The notes: a model not told the origin generated them from the sequence alone. Positions 10,868-23,005 are shown, counted from the first letter of the stretch. The stretch is DNA of 64,000 nt from Gracilariopsis chorda (GCA_003194525.1 NBIV01000118.1:62001-126000), one strand, 5' to 3'. Program-made: numbers and translations.

Positions 10868-13800
10868 GTGTTATCGAGTCGAGGAACGAGTGCGCGCCTT
10901 TCCGAGAGATTCATTGAACCGATACTGGACAACTCGGAGGAATTATTGAGAAGAAGTACCGTAAAGGTCCATGCCGACGAAGGGGATCAGACAGCAGAGG
11001 ATGCCACTCCCTCGGTGACCAATGTGGTAGAGACCACGTTGCAGAGAGGGCCGAGGATCGGTGCCACATTGGAACAACTGGTAGAAGAAAAGGAAATTGA
11101 GAAACCTGAGGTGGTGGTACCCAAGTTGTATTTGGATACAATTTCCAAGGTGGTGGTTGGCCGTGCTGCACATCAGCTGGATTAACAAATAACCGCATTG
11201 GTTTTCCAATTCCTGGAGCAGAGCGCTCGGGTATATGTTGACCAAATGGTACAGGATTCTTTGCAAAAACACCAAGTGGTGGCCCCACAAAGCCCGAAAA
11301 TCGTCCCGGTAATGCCAACAACCGCTCAGGGTAAGGTTTATCGGTCACGCAGGCTATCCAGCCATCGTTTTCTAAAAACCAATTGGTGGAAAGATTCCCG
11401 ACCCATTTTGGAAACGGGCAGAACTTCATGTAAAAGTAGGCTCGGGGTATATATACCTTCCTAAACTGATTGGTAGAGCCAAGCAGGGACCCAAAGAAGA
11501 GGACGTCGATGGTGGCGGTTCATCGAGCTCGGGGGATGAGCGGTGACGGAGACTTAAAGAAAATAAGATGATTAAGAGAAGAAGGAGAAAAGGCCACGGC
11601 CTGGAACATGACTCCTCGGACTCCAGTACGGATACGGAGCCATCAGAGGATGACGAGCACGAGGAAGGTAAAAAACCGAGGAAGGAAACAAACAGTCGGA
11701 AGGTGAAGAAAGACCGTAAAGGAAAGACAAAACGGTATGACTCATCCGATAACAATGATTCCGATACGGATTCGGAGCTGGAGGTTGTTCGGCGGTTGAA
11801 CAAATTCTTCACCAAGGTGGTTGACTACAGGACCTACAGGTTACGAAACTGGGATTCTGACTATACCACAGGTGGCTCAGAACATTACCAAGCAGTACAA
11901 ACGGCTTGGTTTCCAAATGGGTGATACTACCTTCACAGGTGATGATCCCATTGCGAACATTGATTTATTCCAAAGGCTGAAGATTGCTTGTGACCAGAAT
12001 GGGTTTTCAGAAGGAGCAGCAAAATGGTTAATTCAGTTCTACTAGAAGAAGCAGGCCGCATTCTTCGTCCATAGTAGGAAGCACGTAAATACCATATCGG
12101 TTGGTGAAGACCAAACGGAGATGCTTTGGACTCATCCGCAGGTCCTTTAATACCTTGCGGAAACCTACGCGACCGATGAGGATGTTCAGGAAGCCTATTT
12201 CGAGCTTCTAGGTTACCACCAGAGGTAACGACAAACGGGATTGAATTTCGCGAAATCATTGTTCGCGATGGCCTCTCGATGTGGTAATGTACCTAGCACC
12301 ACGCGGGTGAACTCATTGTTAGCCGAAAACATCGACAAATCCATTAGATCACAGTTGAGGAACTACCTCGTGACAAACCGAAAGGTGGATTATAACGGGC
12401 TCGTGCAATATGCGCAATCTCTTGGAGACACTCACTGAGCCGGTCGGAGACAGCTCAGTACGGTTGTAACGCCTGGCAAGGATAACACAAAACGGAAGAT
12501 CTTGGAGGTCGATTATTCGTCACCTTCAGAAGACATGGGGCACAGTGTCACAACAGTTGGATCCACGGTTCACTTGATACACAACGGGCCCGCAACCGTA
12601 TCGGTCTCTCCTTCATCTGCTTGGACGTCCCCAATGGTAGCATTAGCTTCGAAGGTGTCGATGCCACCCACTCAGGTGTCTGTCCCTGATCAACATGTAC
12701 TCGCGATACAACCAAGTGGTAGGACCCCAACCCAGAGTCAGTGGTCTTCGTACCATATGGCACGTGTCGAACCGATGAACAGGGCGCCATTGCGCCGAAC
12801 CTGGATGGATTTGAGGGATACAACCACTGGGAATCTCCTTTGTTTGTTTTGCCTGTAACCTCACCACTTGGCTATGACATGTCCTAATGGCACCAGTCAG
12901 GTTAGAGCAGCGCTCCTACAGGTGCGTCAGCAAAACCATCAGGTTGTATTTGGTCAGGGCGAAAACTGAAAAGTTCAGGACAAGCAACCTCGTGGAAATC
13001 AACAGGTTAATCTGTTGACCGGTGCCGAGACGATAGAGGAAGCCATCATCCTACCACCACAGGCGGGAAACGCCTAAAAGTTGGGCCCCAGGCCAATCCT
13101 AACCGGTCTAATTCGGAAGGGCAACCGGCACCAGCTGGTTCTTGTATGGATGTTGGCCATGTGGTTCCTGAGGAGGGAGCAGTATAATACTAATTGGTAC
13201 CTATTTGCTTTCCGATACATGATAGCTACAATGTAGACATCACCCTTGGGTTTTCTGTTATCCATTTGGTTCCTTGTACAGCCATCTTAGACACGGGAGC
13301 TGGGACGAACCTGGTTACTGCCAAGCTTCTCTCCCCAAAGGTATTGGAAAGGTCACGACAATGTACCATCAAAAACTCTTTGGTGGATGCAAATTAGCGA
13401 CTATTAGCGGTCCGTGGATGTGTATACCTAATGGTAGCCATGAGAAACCATAAGGTCAGGGTATTGTTATGGTGATCAACCAATCGGCAACGGATTGTGT
13501 CCTTGGAACTACATTCACAAACAACTATTTCCGGGCAGCTTTGTCTCGTGCTAGAACGGTTTTGTACAATAAGGGTCCAGAAGTGGCCATTTTAGGTCGT
13601 CACAAATCGATAAACGCATCAGGTCCGAGATAGGAAACCCCTTCAGTGACAGTATTCAATAACTTTCTATTGGCGAAGTCCATTCAAATTCCGCCCATGC
13701 ACCAAGTGGTAGCCAAAGCAGTATGCGACCGACTGGGTTTGCTAAAAATAGAAAGCCACCACAAGGTATTGGAACGCCACATGACGTAATGGCAAACGAA

Positions 13801-16800
13801 ATCGTGGAAAATATACCGAATCAAACCTTCAAGGTATGCTTAAGCCACTGCACCATCCATATGGTCAAATTACCCAAAAAAACGTTGTTGGTATGGCATC
13901 CTCTACTGCGGGTAGCATATTTACCCCAACACCGTTAAGGTCTTCCGGAGAACTCCACCCTAAGAATGGGGTGAAATGAACTGCAGAAAACAAGAGCTCA
14001 ACCATGCCGGCAGATTCGGAAGCAACACCGAGGCAGGGCGGAAATACCAATTAGAAAGAGGAAGTAACCATGGGGTCCAAAATGGAAAACTTGTAAGGAT
14101 GCCATCCTTGACCTATTGAATCCATTCAATTCCATGGTTTCAGGCCCCCTAGAGGTGATCAAGGCCACGTAACAACGTATTGACTTGTGCTTGGAGCCAA
14201 GCCAATACGCCAAAAACCATACCGGGAGGGTTCGAAAGCCGGACAGGTTGAAATCCAAAAGGTTGAAAGGATGTTGAAGAAAGGGGTTATTGAGTGCGCA
14301 TATGCCGAGTGGGCCAGCCCAGTAGTATTGGTTCAGAGGAAGGGGGACACCAGAATGCGATTTTGTATCAATTATCGAGAACTAAATGCCGTTACGTTCA
14401 AGGATTGGTATCCGATACCCAAAATGGACGAATGTATCGATTTCTTCAGGGACGCCAAGGTCTTCATCACACTGCAGCGAATTGCAGTTAATGGCAATTG
14501 GAGATACCGGTGGAGGAAATGGAAAAGACTACATTCACCTGCCATGCCGATCTCTTCCGTTTCTTACGAATGCCATTTGGTTTACGGAACGCGTCCGCTA
14601 CGTTTCAGAGAGGTCTGGACATAAACCTATCGAAATTAGGATGGAAGACCACGCTGGTGTATATAGATGACGTAGTCATCTATTCTTGGTTGGTTTAAGA
14701 GCACTTTGAACATGTCCAAACAGTGCTCCAGCTCTTGAAGGATGCAGGGGTGACGCTCAGGCTACGCAAATGTGTGCTCTTCGACCGAAAGGTGGAGTAT
14801 CTGGGCCATATGCTCAGCCCAGGACGCCTACAGGTAGCCAGCAGGAACACTCGAGCTGTCCAGGGAGCTAGGCTCCCACAGAACCCAACCGATATCCACT
14901 CCTGCATTGGTTTGTGCAACGTCTACCGTAGGTCTATTAAGGGGTTTGCTAAAATTGCAGCTCCATTTAATTGGAAACTGCAAAAGGGACAACCAGATCA
15001 GTTTGTATAACTTGAGGAGGACGAGATGGAGGCTTCTCAGAAACAAAAAGCTGCCCTTATCTCGCCACCAATATTGGCCTAACCCAATTCCAGCTATATT
15101 TACACCCTTGATACGGGCGCGTCTTCCACTGAGGTAGGATGCTGCCTTATGCAGGACCAAGCGGATGGGAGCAAGGCATGAATCTGTCACTGGAGTACTG
15201 CGCTCACCAGAACGGAGCACAAATTCACATTGATGGAGCATGAATGCCTATCGGTGGTGTGGGGCATGCTGATGCTCCTTTATTACCTGTACGGAACGAG
15301 GTTTACCCTGCAGACAGATCACGATGCTTTAAGGTGGATATTGGGCCTCGCAGACGCTTCTGGACGGCTAACCAGATGAAGGTTGAGACCATTTAAGTTT
15401 GAATATGAGGTACAATACCGTCCAGGGATAACGCATACCAAGGCCAATGCCATGTCACGCTTGAATACCAATGGGTTGGAAAATGAATCATTGGAGGACG
15501 ATATTCCGTGCTTCACTAACCAATTAGTTAAGGATGGACATGGAAAGAAACCTAAATTGGGTACCTTCTGGGATGAAGAGGAAGACTTCCGTCAGGTTAT
15601 CGTCGCAGACCATGCACCAAGTGGAGTCTTTGCAGTGGATGAGGACGAATATTCCCCTAATACAAAAGATGAATTCTTTGCTAGAGCAAGCAACCGATAG
15701 GTATTGGAAGTAATTGGTACACCTTTTTGGGCAGAAAGATATGCAGTTCTACGTGGACCATGAGGGCTATTTAGTCAAGTGTTCCACCTTAGATGGCCTG
15801 CTCCAAAAGATCGTTCCGGAGTCACTTCGCGAAAGGGTTCTACACCTGGCTCACCGGCCATAGTTGGCAGGTCACCCGAGAGGTACACGAATGTACTAAA
15901 CCGAAAGAGAGACTTCTACTGGCCCCTGCTGGCTCACAAAGTCTATAACTATGTGGCTAGATGCACCTTATGCGTTAAGACCCATTGTGGTATTCGAAAA
16001 CATCGTAACTATATGAAGCTATTCCCCGCGGATGGCCCCTTGGAGTTCATTGCTAATGGCCTACTGGCACCACTTCCGGAAACCTCAAAAGGGTATAATC
16101 CGTACCATGTTAGGTTCGAAGCACAACTTCACGACTGCGTACCACCCCCAGACCAATGGGCAGATGTAAAAGTTACACGAAACCCTTTTGGAACGATTGC
16201 ATTACTAATAGCTGAACACCAATCGGATTGGGCTGAGTTCATGGAGCCCTTGACTATGCTTACAACCTACAGGTGCATCGCCCAACGAGAACAACTCTCT
16301 TTGATGTGGTTTTCTCATGACACGCTCCGAGTATTATTGTCCAAGCTGGTTCGGCGAACTGCCGCGCTTGTGGGACACAGTCTGCCACTCAGGAGAAGAG
16401 GGATATTCTACAAAGAAATGTGGTAGACCCTTGCGGTAGCATCATCAAATGTGACCGCAGAACAGGAGAGGTACCAAAAGTACTTCGACAAGAAGGTGGA
16501 AAGAAATACCAAAGTGGAAGTCGGGGAGTTGGTTTTCGTGGACGTCCCACCAAATGGTGCTCGGCCAGTCCCGAAGGATAAGAAATATGACAGGATGGTA
16601 GCGGAAGAGATACACTCCAAGGTACTGCCGAAGTCAACTGGTCCTTACGAGGCTATAAGAGCAGAAGATCACACGGTAACCATCTTGGAAGGCGGTTTAG
16701 AGAACACCATTTCGGTTGATAGGGTTATGAAAGCCCTGGAAAGCAACGTACCAACTATGGTTCTCGATAGAACACAGAGCACCCTTGTTCCGGCTCCATC

Positions 16801-17131
16801 AACCCAATTGGAACAACAAGCTCACAGGGACTTCGCCTCTAGTCCGTCACCTGATGGGAGCACTAAATCAGTTGGACCAACGAAGGTAACTGCAGAGCCA
16901 AAGGTCGCTCCCGCTGCTGCACCGACTGGAAATAGAAAACCACCACAACGAAACGCAACAAAACCTCTTGGAAGTGCACCAACCGAAACCGAAGGCGTCA
17001 TTGACTCCATCGTTGGTCATGAGTTCAGCATATCGGGAATTCGGTACGTTGTACGGTGGTATGGGTGGATAACGTTTCATGACACCCTGGAACTGTCCCA
17101 ACACATGCCCAATACCTTCCCCATAAGGTAT
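10868..17131 (+). pseudogene. Gypsy C gag-pol region
   Basis: Degraded gag-pol. Gag-like sequence with a charged, Lys/Arg/Asp/Glu-rich segment lies at about 10868-12860. A protease with CTAILDTGAGTNLV lies near 13250-13330. RT lies at about 14187-14700 (WASPVVLVQRKG, FCINYRELNAVT, FRFLRMPFGLRNA, YIDDVVIYS). RNase H ends near 15480 (YEVQYRPGITHTKANAMSRL). The integrase zinc-binding part and start of the core lie at about 15870-16100 (KRDFYWPLLAHKVYNYVARCTLC), with the C-terminal part at 16451-16780. A chromodomain-like end lies at about 16993-17131 (IVGHEFSISGIRYVVRWYGW). The region is broken many times and the middle of the integrase core is poorly preserved. Confidence 0.85.
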
Positions 17132-18556
17132 TAACTGGCTCGAACGAAATGGAACCCTAAAACTGGATCCCTCAACGCCCATGCTGTGCATGGACGCTAA
17201 GGAAGGTCGGGTGAGCTTTTCGGAGCAATAGCACAACGGCGCAACAAAAGATTAACAAAGGACTTAGCACGCGACAAGTAACTATCAACTTTGTAATTAT
17301 AACTATCAACTTTGTAACTGCGACACTCGCAGACCGAAGCGGAACTAATACCATGCGGAAGACGCCATGGCATGATGTCCATGAAGGTCCAATGTCGCGA
17401 TCATGGGTTGTACCTGCCATTCTGGACAACTTTGCGTTCCTAGAAGGTTTACCGCATGAAAAAACAACGGACTTTAAGGCAGTGACCAGCCTCATGATTT
17501 TGAGCAGACAAAATTGTCGTCGAGCGTAAATGGGATGACCAGGACTGGGTTACATTTGTGTTATGACTGCTGAAAGCATAAGGTTTGAGAGTCAAAAGCA
17601 AATACGGAGGCGTACGCCATATCACGTGGAAAGCCCCTATTACCTTTCGGCCCCTCAGATCTGTCTACGGTTCGGGACTGCAAGCGTACTCGCATTTTTG
17701 AGATACTACAGCTAAGCATGTCTGTCCCTACGTCTTTTAAGATCGGTCAGTATTCACTGCTGTCTTGGTGGACGGGCAGCTGTATTTATACCTGACAGGT
17801 CTGATGTGCCATGTGGTGAATCAGAGGACCAGGTTCTAATCCCTGCGGTGAGCCGTGCAACACAAGCGCGCACTTGCGGACGTCCAACCAAATGGTGGGG
17901 ATAAAAAATCTGGATTTTTTGAAGTGTCGAGTTCAGCGCCAGGCTATGCAGTGCAGATTGGTTGAGTAGCCGATTGGGTTTACAGTATTATTTGTAGTGC
18001 ACTGGCGCCCGTATGTTCAAAAAAATCTAAGTCTTTTAGCGCGCCATAAGTGCAAATCGCGCATTCCCAGCCTATGAGACGGCTTAGGTTTGGAGATACA
18101 GACCAAAGGTGAATCGGCGTTTTTGGCACCATTTGGCGGGGTAATGTCCGTGTAAGATTTTTTGATTCGCCTTGTTTGTAATCTCATGGCTTCTGGGGCA
18201 CGCAAGACGGTATACGTTGGCGAAGGTTATGCGAAACCAACAACCAACCGGCACATTGCCGGAAGTTGACAGCAGACGTTGCACTCGCTGCTAAACCCTG
18301 TTGGTGTTGTACGCCACTCACTGCACTCTTTTTTCAACAGTTTTGTTCAATCTAAGAGGTTTTGCACTCAGCAGATGTGAAGTTACCAGAATGGTTTCGA
18401 GCAGAAACGGTCACCAATCAGGACTTTGTTTCTTCCCAACAGGTCAACAAGGAGTTGAATTCGTGCAGATGTCTAATACGCCGTGTTTTCGCGTACTGGC
18501 TACGTAAGAATCGTGGAAAACCTCTTGGAACCACAGGGGGTAAATGACCAGATGGT
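11018..18556. repeat. Dispersed palindrome ACCA-NN-TGGT in gypsy C
   Basis: ACCA followed within 0-3 bases by TGGT occurs at 11018, 11241, 11271, 11378, 11811, 12711, 13130, 13701, 16549, 17887 and 18547. ACCAAGTGGT occurs three times and ACCAAATGGT three times. A longer variant with 7-bp arms (ACCAAGC...GCTTGGT) lies near 11885-11910. Fewer than one such site is expected by chance in 10 kb of even base composition. The sites lie in both coding and non-coding parts of the element. Confidence 0.75.
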
Positions 18557-19839
18557 GCAGCTACCACACGGAATAGAAGTGACAGTCGGAATGCTACCTC
18601 AAATTTTGTTAGTAGACCTTGAGATGGTGTTTCCATCTTCTACTTGGGTAGCTTTATCAAATTATTATGAGAGAATGGTACGCGTGCCCTCCGGTTAGTT
18701 CATGAAGTGGAAAAGGGCTTTACGCGTGGCCAAGTTCTGGCCTTGCAGGCACTCCACTTGGTACAGAAACAGCTGTATAGACCGTTAGCCTAGGCAGAAA
18801 GCTGCCAGGAAACGACTGCAAACCGCGTGGTATGCTGAGGACAATTGTAGGAGTTTTCTCAACGTGCGAGTGAAGGAACCTTATGGGTTGAAGATGTCGA
18901 TGACACCAAAGGTCTTTGCAAGCGATCCAGAGATGTGTAATCCGAGGGACCAATTTGCTACTCCCAATCGATGTAAACGAACCGTCTCAGTATAGAGGAG
19001 GCACTTCTATGAAAAATCCTCAGCAGACCGTGTGTGTTACAATGCAAATCATGGTTCTCCCGGCCCCGTCGTGTTAGATTACGACTTTCTTCATTTTTGC
19101 ATGAGACGTCTGGAGTCGCCCAACCGTAAGGTACCTAGTGGTGAACGGGCTGAGTGGCTTCGACGGTATCAAAACCGTGCTGACCAACCTTCTGGTGTAC
19201 TGATATAGTACACGCCAGTATGGCGTGATTGAAAAAAATGGAATGGTAACCACACCGTTTGGGAGACGACAGCCTGGTTGGGGGAGCAACCAGGGGACGA
19301 ATGGGTAGCTCTGTTTCGGCAGTACACAGACCAGTACAGGAGACGGACCCCGAAGGGAAGCACAAGAAGGCAAGAGGCAGTAGAAGCACGTACGGACAGT
19401 ATCCGCACGTTCAGGTGAATGACCGAATGGACAGTTGACAAGATCTACGGCGATGGTAGGGAGAGACAAGTTACCGATCGGGTCAGTGGTAGAGCCCACC
19501 AGATGGAGTTACAGAAGGAAAATATTACGGATGGGTCGGCTTAAACCAATCGAAGATGGAAAGAAAGAACCAAAACATATGAAGCGAAAAGCAAAGCCAG
19601 CCCATAGGCTAGTGTTGACCGCGAGTAAGATACACTGATCAGCGTGTGTATTACCGAATTGGCGACTACTCAGGCTGACCTGTGGCGGGCGGACGAACCA
19701 GCTTCGGGAAGGTGTACCGACACTGACCACTGGACCACAGGGTACAGCCACGAAGGCATGCCTGTAAGTAGGAGGGGGGTCTGTGATACAGTGGTATTTG
19801 ACCAAATGGGCCGTGCAACGCGCTCGAACAATAGGTCAG
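17134..19839 (+). other. Gypsy C extra 3' region, unidentified
   Basis: About 2.7 kb between the chromodomain-like end of pol and the 3' LTR. Short open stretches exist on the plus strand, for example 18483-18698, which reads MVQLPHGIEVTVGMLPQILL in its middle, but no domain is recognised. The stretch keeps the ACCA/TGGT palindromes (17887, 18547), so it belongs to the element rather than to a later insertion. It could be an additional gene of the element that decayed, or a long untranslated region. Confidence 0.45.
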
Positions 19840-20416
19840 TGTGCTACGTTGGTTAGAGTGGCTAACTAATTCGTTTGCCCATCCATCTGGGAAAGTGACC
19901 ACAATAAACTGTAGCTCAGCCCTTCGGGCTGAGCTGACTCCCTCGCTAACTAATTCGTTTACTAATTTATTTAATTGTTTTAGATAGGTAGTGACACCGT
20001 GCTACTGTGGTGTGCGGCCAGGCCACTAGGGCCTTCCCCAACGTATGACACGTAGCCAAGTGCACCTGAGGTTGAGCCTCGCTCACCGTTAAAGTGGGTG
20101 CAGCGCTCTCTCACCAAATATGGTAAAGGCAAGCACCTCTTGGGTAAGTGTGATACCAACTGGTTTCTACAGTCAACCTCTTGGTTCAGCTAAGACTATT
20201 CAGGCTTTTGTAACCCTTGTGCACCGTACTACCAACACCACCAATTATTTACGGTAAGCCCGCCGGGTTATCTTGCGCCCCTAGTGCTTTGGTGCTCCCA
20301 CACCCCTTCGGTTACCCAACTTTCCCCCTTCAGGTGGAGCCCTCGTAGCACTCCCCCCAATTGTTTTCCAAATGGACTACCGCGCTGGTACTTGACACCC
20401 AATCGGTTGTACCACA
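19840..20416 (+). repeat. 3' LTR of gypsy C
   Basis: About 577 bp, partner of 10207-10699. It carries an 84-bp segment not present in the left copy. It ends TGTACCACA, close to the TTGCACCACA end of the element D LTR. Confidence 0.85.
19861..19960 (+). repeat. 84-bp extra unit with hairpin in the gypsy C LTR
   Basis: The 16-bp word GCTAACTAATTCGTTT occurs at 19861-19876 and 19945-19960, where the left LTR has only one copy. The material between contains a perfect hairpin, AGCTCAGCCC-TTC-GGGCTGAGCT (19913-19935). This is either a small insertion with a 16-bp duplication or a loss from the left LTR by recombination between the 16-mers. Confidence 0.75.
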
Positions 20417-20832
20417 CTTATTGACGGAAACGTTTTTTGCCAGCTCTAATTCTGCTCAAAGAAAAGTCCGGTTTGAAGATAGCTGTTCCGCTGCAAAGTT
20501 TATTATTGCAGAGGTACTTGATTTGGTGGTGAACAACCACACAAAATCAGTGATATGTGTCGTGCATTAAGCAACGTAACAACTTTCGTACCAGGTAGAC
20601 TTTCCGAAATAGGTATTGTTTTGAAGATCGTACAACCGATATCTCGGGTAGAAGTTGTAGGGGGCCAGAATCACATTCAAAACGGCCACGATAAACATGA
20701 AAAGGATGTGGTCACCCCAAGAACTGTTGGACATCTACCAAGTTATGTTGCCTCTATTGCAGCTCGAGAAGAACACCTGTACGGAATGCACTATCTAAAT
20801 CTCATTCGAAGATGTATAAAGCGGAATGGCTT

Positions 20833-21130
20833 GCTTGTAAGTGGCCAGTAGCGTTGTTTAAGACAGAAGCCCCCAACGAGTTGTACATCGTGCATCGTCG
20901 TACTTCTGAACTCTTCTACACCAGAGTGGATACTAGAGTTGAAGCACAGACATAGTCATGACCCATTAAACGTGGCCTCGTAAGTTGTGCTTGAACGTTT
21001 CGAGAGCATGCCGAAGCCTGTAAAATTTCGTATCCATTCTGTTGTAGAAGAATTCAGACGTACAATGATGCGCGATGTACAACACGTTGGGGGCTTCTGT
21101 CTTAAACAAAGCTACTGGCCACTTACAAGC
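20833..21130. repeat. Large inverted repeat (58-bp core arms, about 100 bp in all)
   Basis: 20833-20890 and 21073-21130 are reverse complements with only about three mismatches (shared words CTTGTAAGTGGCCAGTAGC and TTTAAGACAGAAGCCCCCAA). Pairing continues inward at lower quality for about 40 more bases (CTTCTACACCAGAGTGGATAC against CTTCTACAACAGAATGGATAC), leaving a loop of under 100 bp. The transcript would fold into a long hairpin. Confidence 0.85.
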
Positions 21131-21545
21131 TGTTAAATCTCGCTCTAAAGAATGGAGGGAGATTGGGATAAGGAGGGGAAAGAAAAACTCTTGGCATGCT
21201 GTATATATTCACCAGCATGCTAAATTCTACGGAAATCAGGACATTGGTTTTTTGGGACCACTGAAAACCGGGACCGAGGCCGAACTGAGGGAAGGCTTTG
21301 AATGTGCGGATGGAGCAGAATTTCAACCAAACCAGGAAGCAGTACCACGTAGTGTAGAACATGTAAGAGTCCAAGCACTAATGCCTGAAAACGAAAAAGA
21401 TGAAGCGAATCACGATCCACCCTGTATGGAAGTAGGGAGCGTATGTAAGGAATATTCAAAAGAAGTGATAAACCTGCTGCTATTGACGAGAAGAATGCTT
21501 CAGAATTCATCGAGGAAGGCAAGCAGAAATAAATTGAAGAGGTAG
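21075..21545 (+). CDS. Hypothetical coding segment
   Basis: 156 codons from an ATG that lies inside the right arm of the inverted repeat, so the start is doubtful. Composition is that of a soluble charged protein (KEWREIGIRRGKKNSWHAV, FECADGAEFQPNQEAVP). No domain is recognised. Its last codons overlap a different frame that reads ASEFIEEGKQ and leads toward the next segment, which suggests that a frameshift separates the two halves of what was one protein. Confidence 0.35.
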   Translation: MYNTLGASVLNKATGHLQAVKSRSKEWREIGIRRGKKNSWHAVYIHQHAKFYGNQDIGFLGPLKTGTEAELREGFECADGAEFQPNQEAVPRSVEHVRVQALMPENEKDEANHDPPCMEVGSVCKEYSKEVINLLLLTRRMLQNSSRKASRNKLKR

Positions 21546-21547
21546 AC

Positions 21548-21940
21548 TTGCTGGATGAGGTGGCTTCGACTGCCTTAATCAACCGCTTTCTTGATGACGA
21601 GAAAGATCTACTCTGCGATCTGTTCAATTTGGATGTAATGGAAGGGAAAGAGATGGTCAATGGAACTGAGATCTTGAACAATGAGAGGGAAAGCAAAAAC
21701 GATCTTGACGGCATACAACAGTATGGCGAGTATCTTGAGGGGTGTTTAAAAGCGGCTGTTATATCTTATATATGGACTCTACCATACGAATCCCCGCGGT
21801 ACGATTTTTTCAAGGAAACTCAGTTCATTGGAGATTGTCTAGGTTTCTATCTTTTTGTGCGTTCGTCTATGTACATCGGAGAAAAGAAGGACAAACAAGA
21901 CGCTGAAGAGATAGAAAATACTGGATCTGCGGCTTCATAA
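21548..21940 (+). CDS. Hypothetical coding segment
   Basis: 130 codons, acidic at the start (LLDEVASTALINRFLDDEKD) and then mixed (YIWTLPYESPRYDFFKETQF). Upstream codons in the same frame (IEEVD) are coding-like, so the ATG used here is probably internal. It ends at a stop at 21938-21940. No family is recognised, and no transmembrane segment was seen. Confidence 0.35.
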   Translation: MLDEVASTALINRFLDDEKDLLCDLFNLDVMEGKEMVNGTEILNNERESKNDLDGIQQYGEYLEGCLKAAVISYIWTLPYESPRYDFFKETQFIGDCLGFYLFVRSSMYIGEKKDKQDAEEIENTGSAAS

Positions 21941-22570
21941 AAGGAGACACACAAGAAATTTCGTCTAGGTTTTTTCCTACTTCAAATCTATCATACCTTT
22001 CACACCATCTATGATGACAATGGAACAAAGCAAGGCTTGCATTAATGCGATAAAGAAGATGTTTCCTACCTCAGGCATTTGTATTGATGAGGGGCACCTG
22101 AATTAAAATCAAATGGGCAATACCAGTGCAGGGTGCGCTATAAAACGAACTTATTCATGTGAAGCAATGTCACGAGACGTGTTCCATCTAACAAGATCAA
22201 AGAGCACAGCATACTCTCTAAGAAGGAGAAAAACGTTTGAAGAACGATAATTCCCTAGCTTCTCTGAAATCTTCCCGGTTTGGTACAAATATATTTGCGT
22301 TCAGAAGTTGCAAATGGTAATTGCTTGCTTCAAAGATGGCGCTGTACCAAAGAAGTATCCTTTCCAGGTAACGGGATATACCGAAGCATCGAATGCAAAC
22401 TATAGATCCCATATCATCTCCAAGAAGGAAATACTTCCACAGGTGCAAATTGAAATTCGCTGTGTGACAATGAAGCGAGCAGCTGAAAAAAGGCAGCCCG
22501 CATGCGAGGAGAGTCTTCTCTGAGCTCAAGGTACAAATCAATTAGACGATATAAACTTCCTCTTCCCTAA

Positions 22571-22882
22571 TCTGTCTTAGAAAGGCTCATTGCAGAGTTC
22601 ACGAGCTATTGCCTCTCCATTTTTGTAGATATTAGTTTCGAGCATGCAAATGAATTCAAAGTTGTTCGAACAGAAGTTGTAGAGTACGACCGTGAGAGCT
22701 GGCCGAACATTGATGTACAGAATAGACGTTGTATCGAACCTGTGGATCGTTTCGAACTGCTGCGGGGTAGGGAGTATCTCATGAACACAAACGAAAGCAT
22801 AAAAGAAGCAATTCAGCAGGTTGTTGTTCAGTTTGCAACAGTGATGGTAGGTACAGATGACGAGCCGGTCAGCAGATTGTAG
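22571..22882 (+). CDS. Hypothetical exon-like segment
   Basis: 103 codons open without an ATG start. It is preceded by a splice-acceptor-like CTAATCTGTCTTAG and reads ERLIAEFTSYCLSIFVDISF, then VVEYDRESWPNIDVQ and RCIEPVDRFELLRGREYLMN. The coherent mixed composition suggests real coding sequence. No family is recognised. Confidence 0.35.
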   Translation, partial: SVLERLIAEFTSYCLSIFVDISFEHANEFKVVRTEVVEYDRESWPNIDVQNRRCIEPVDRFELLRGREYLMNTNESIKEAIQQVVVQFATVMVGTDDEPVSRL

Positions 22883-23005
22883 GCGTGCTGCTCTTGCCGT
22901 AGATCTTTCTCTATGGGATTTCCAAGTCTACATATCATACGTTACAAGACCTTGTACCAAGAAAAACGAACCCGTAACACATCTTTGACATCTGTCTTAG
23001 ACTAG

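Larger units (their letters stand above)
10207..20416 (+). mobile_element. Chromodomain Ty3/gypsy element C, old and broken
   Basis: A long (about 10.2 kb) plus-strand gypsy retrotransposon with LTRs at 10207-10699 and 19840-20416. In order it has a 22-nt primer-binding site, gag, an aspartic protease (DTGAGTNLV), RT, RNase H, integrase and a C-terminal chromodomain-like end, then about 2.7 kb of extra sequence before the 3' LTR. It is broken in many places. The LTRs differ by well over 10%, apart from an extra 84 bp in the right one. No target-site duplication was found. It shares its primer-binding site and domain plan with element D, and it is strikingly rich in a short palindrome (see 11018-18556). 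Confidence 0.88.

Noticed and set aside
11426-11815. Minus-strand Ser/Leu-rich frame in gypsy C
   Set aside because: Antisense of the charged gag segment; looks like a membrane protein only because Lys/Glu codons are read backwards.
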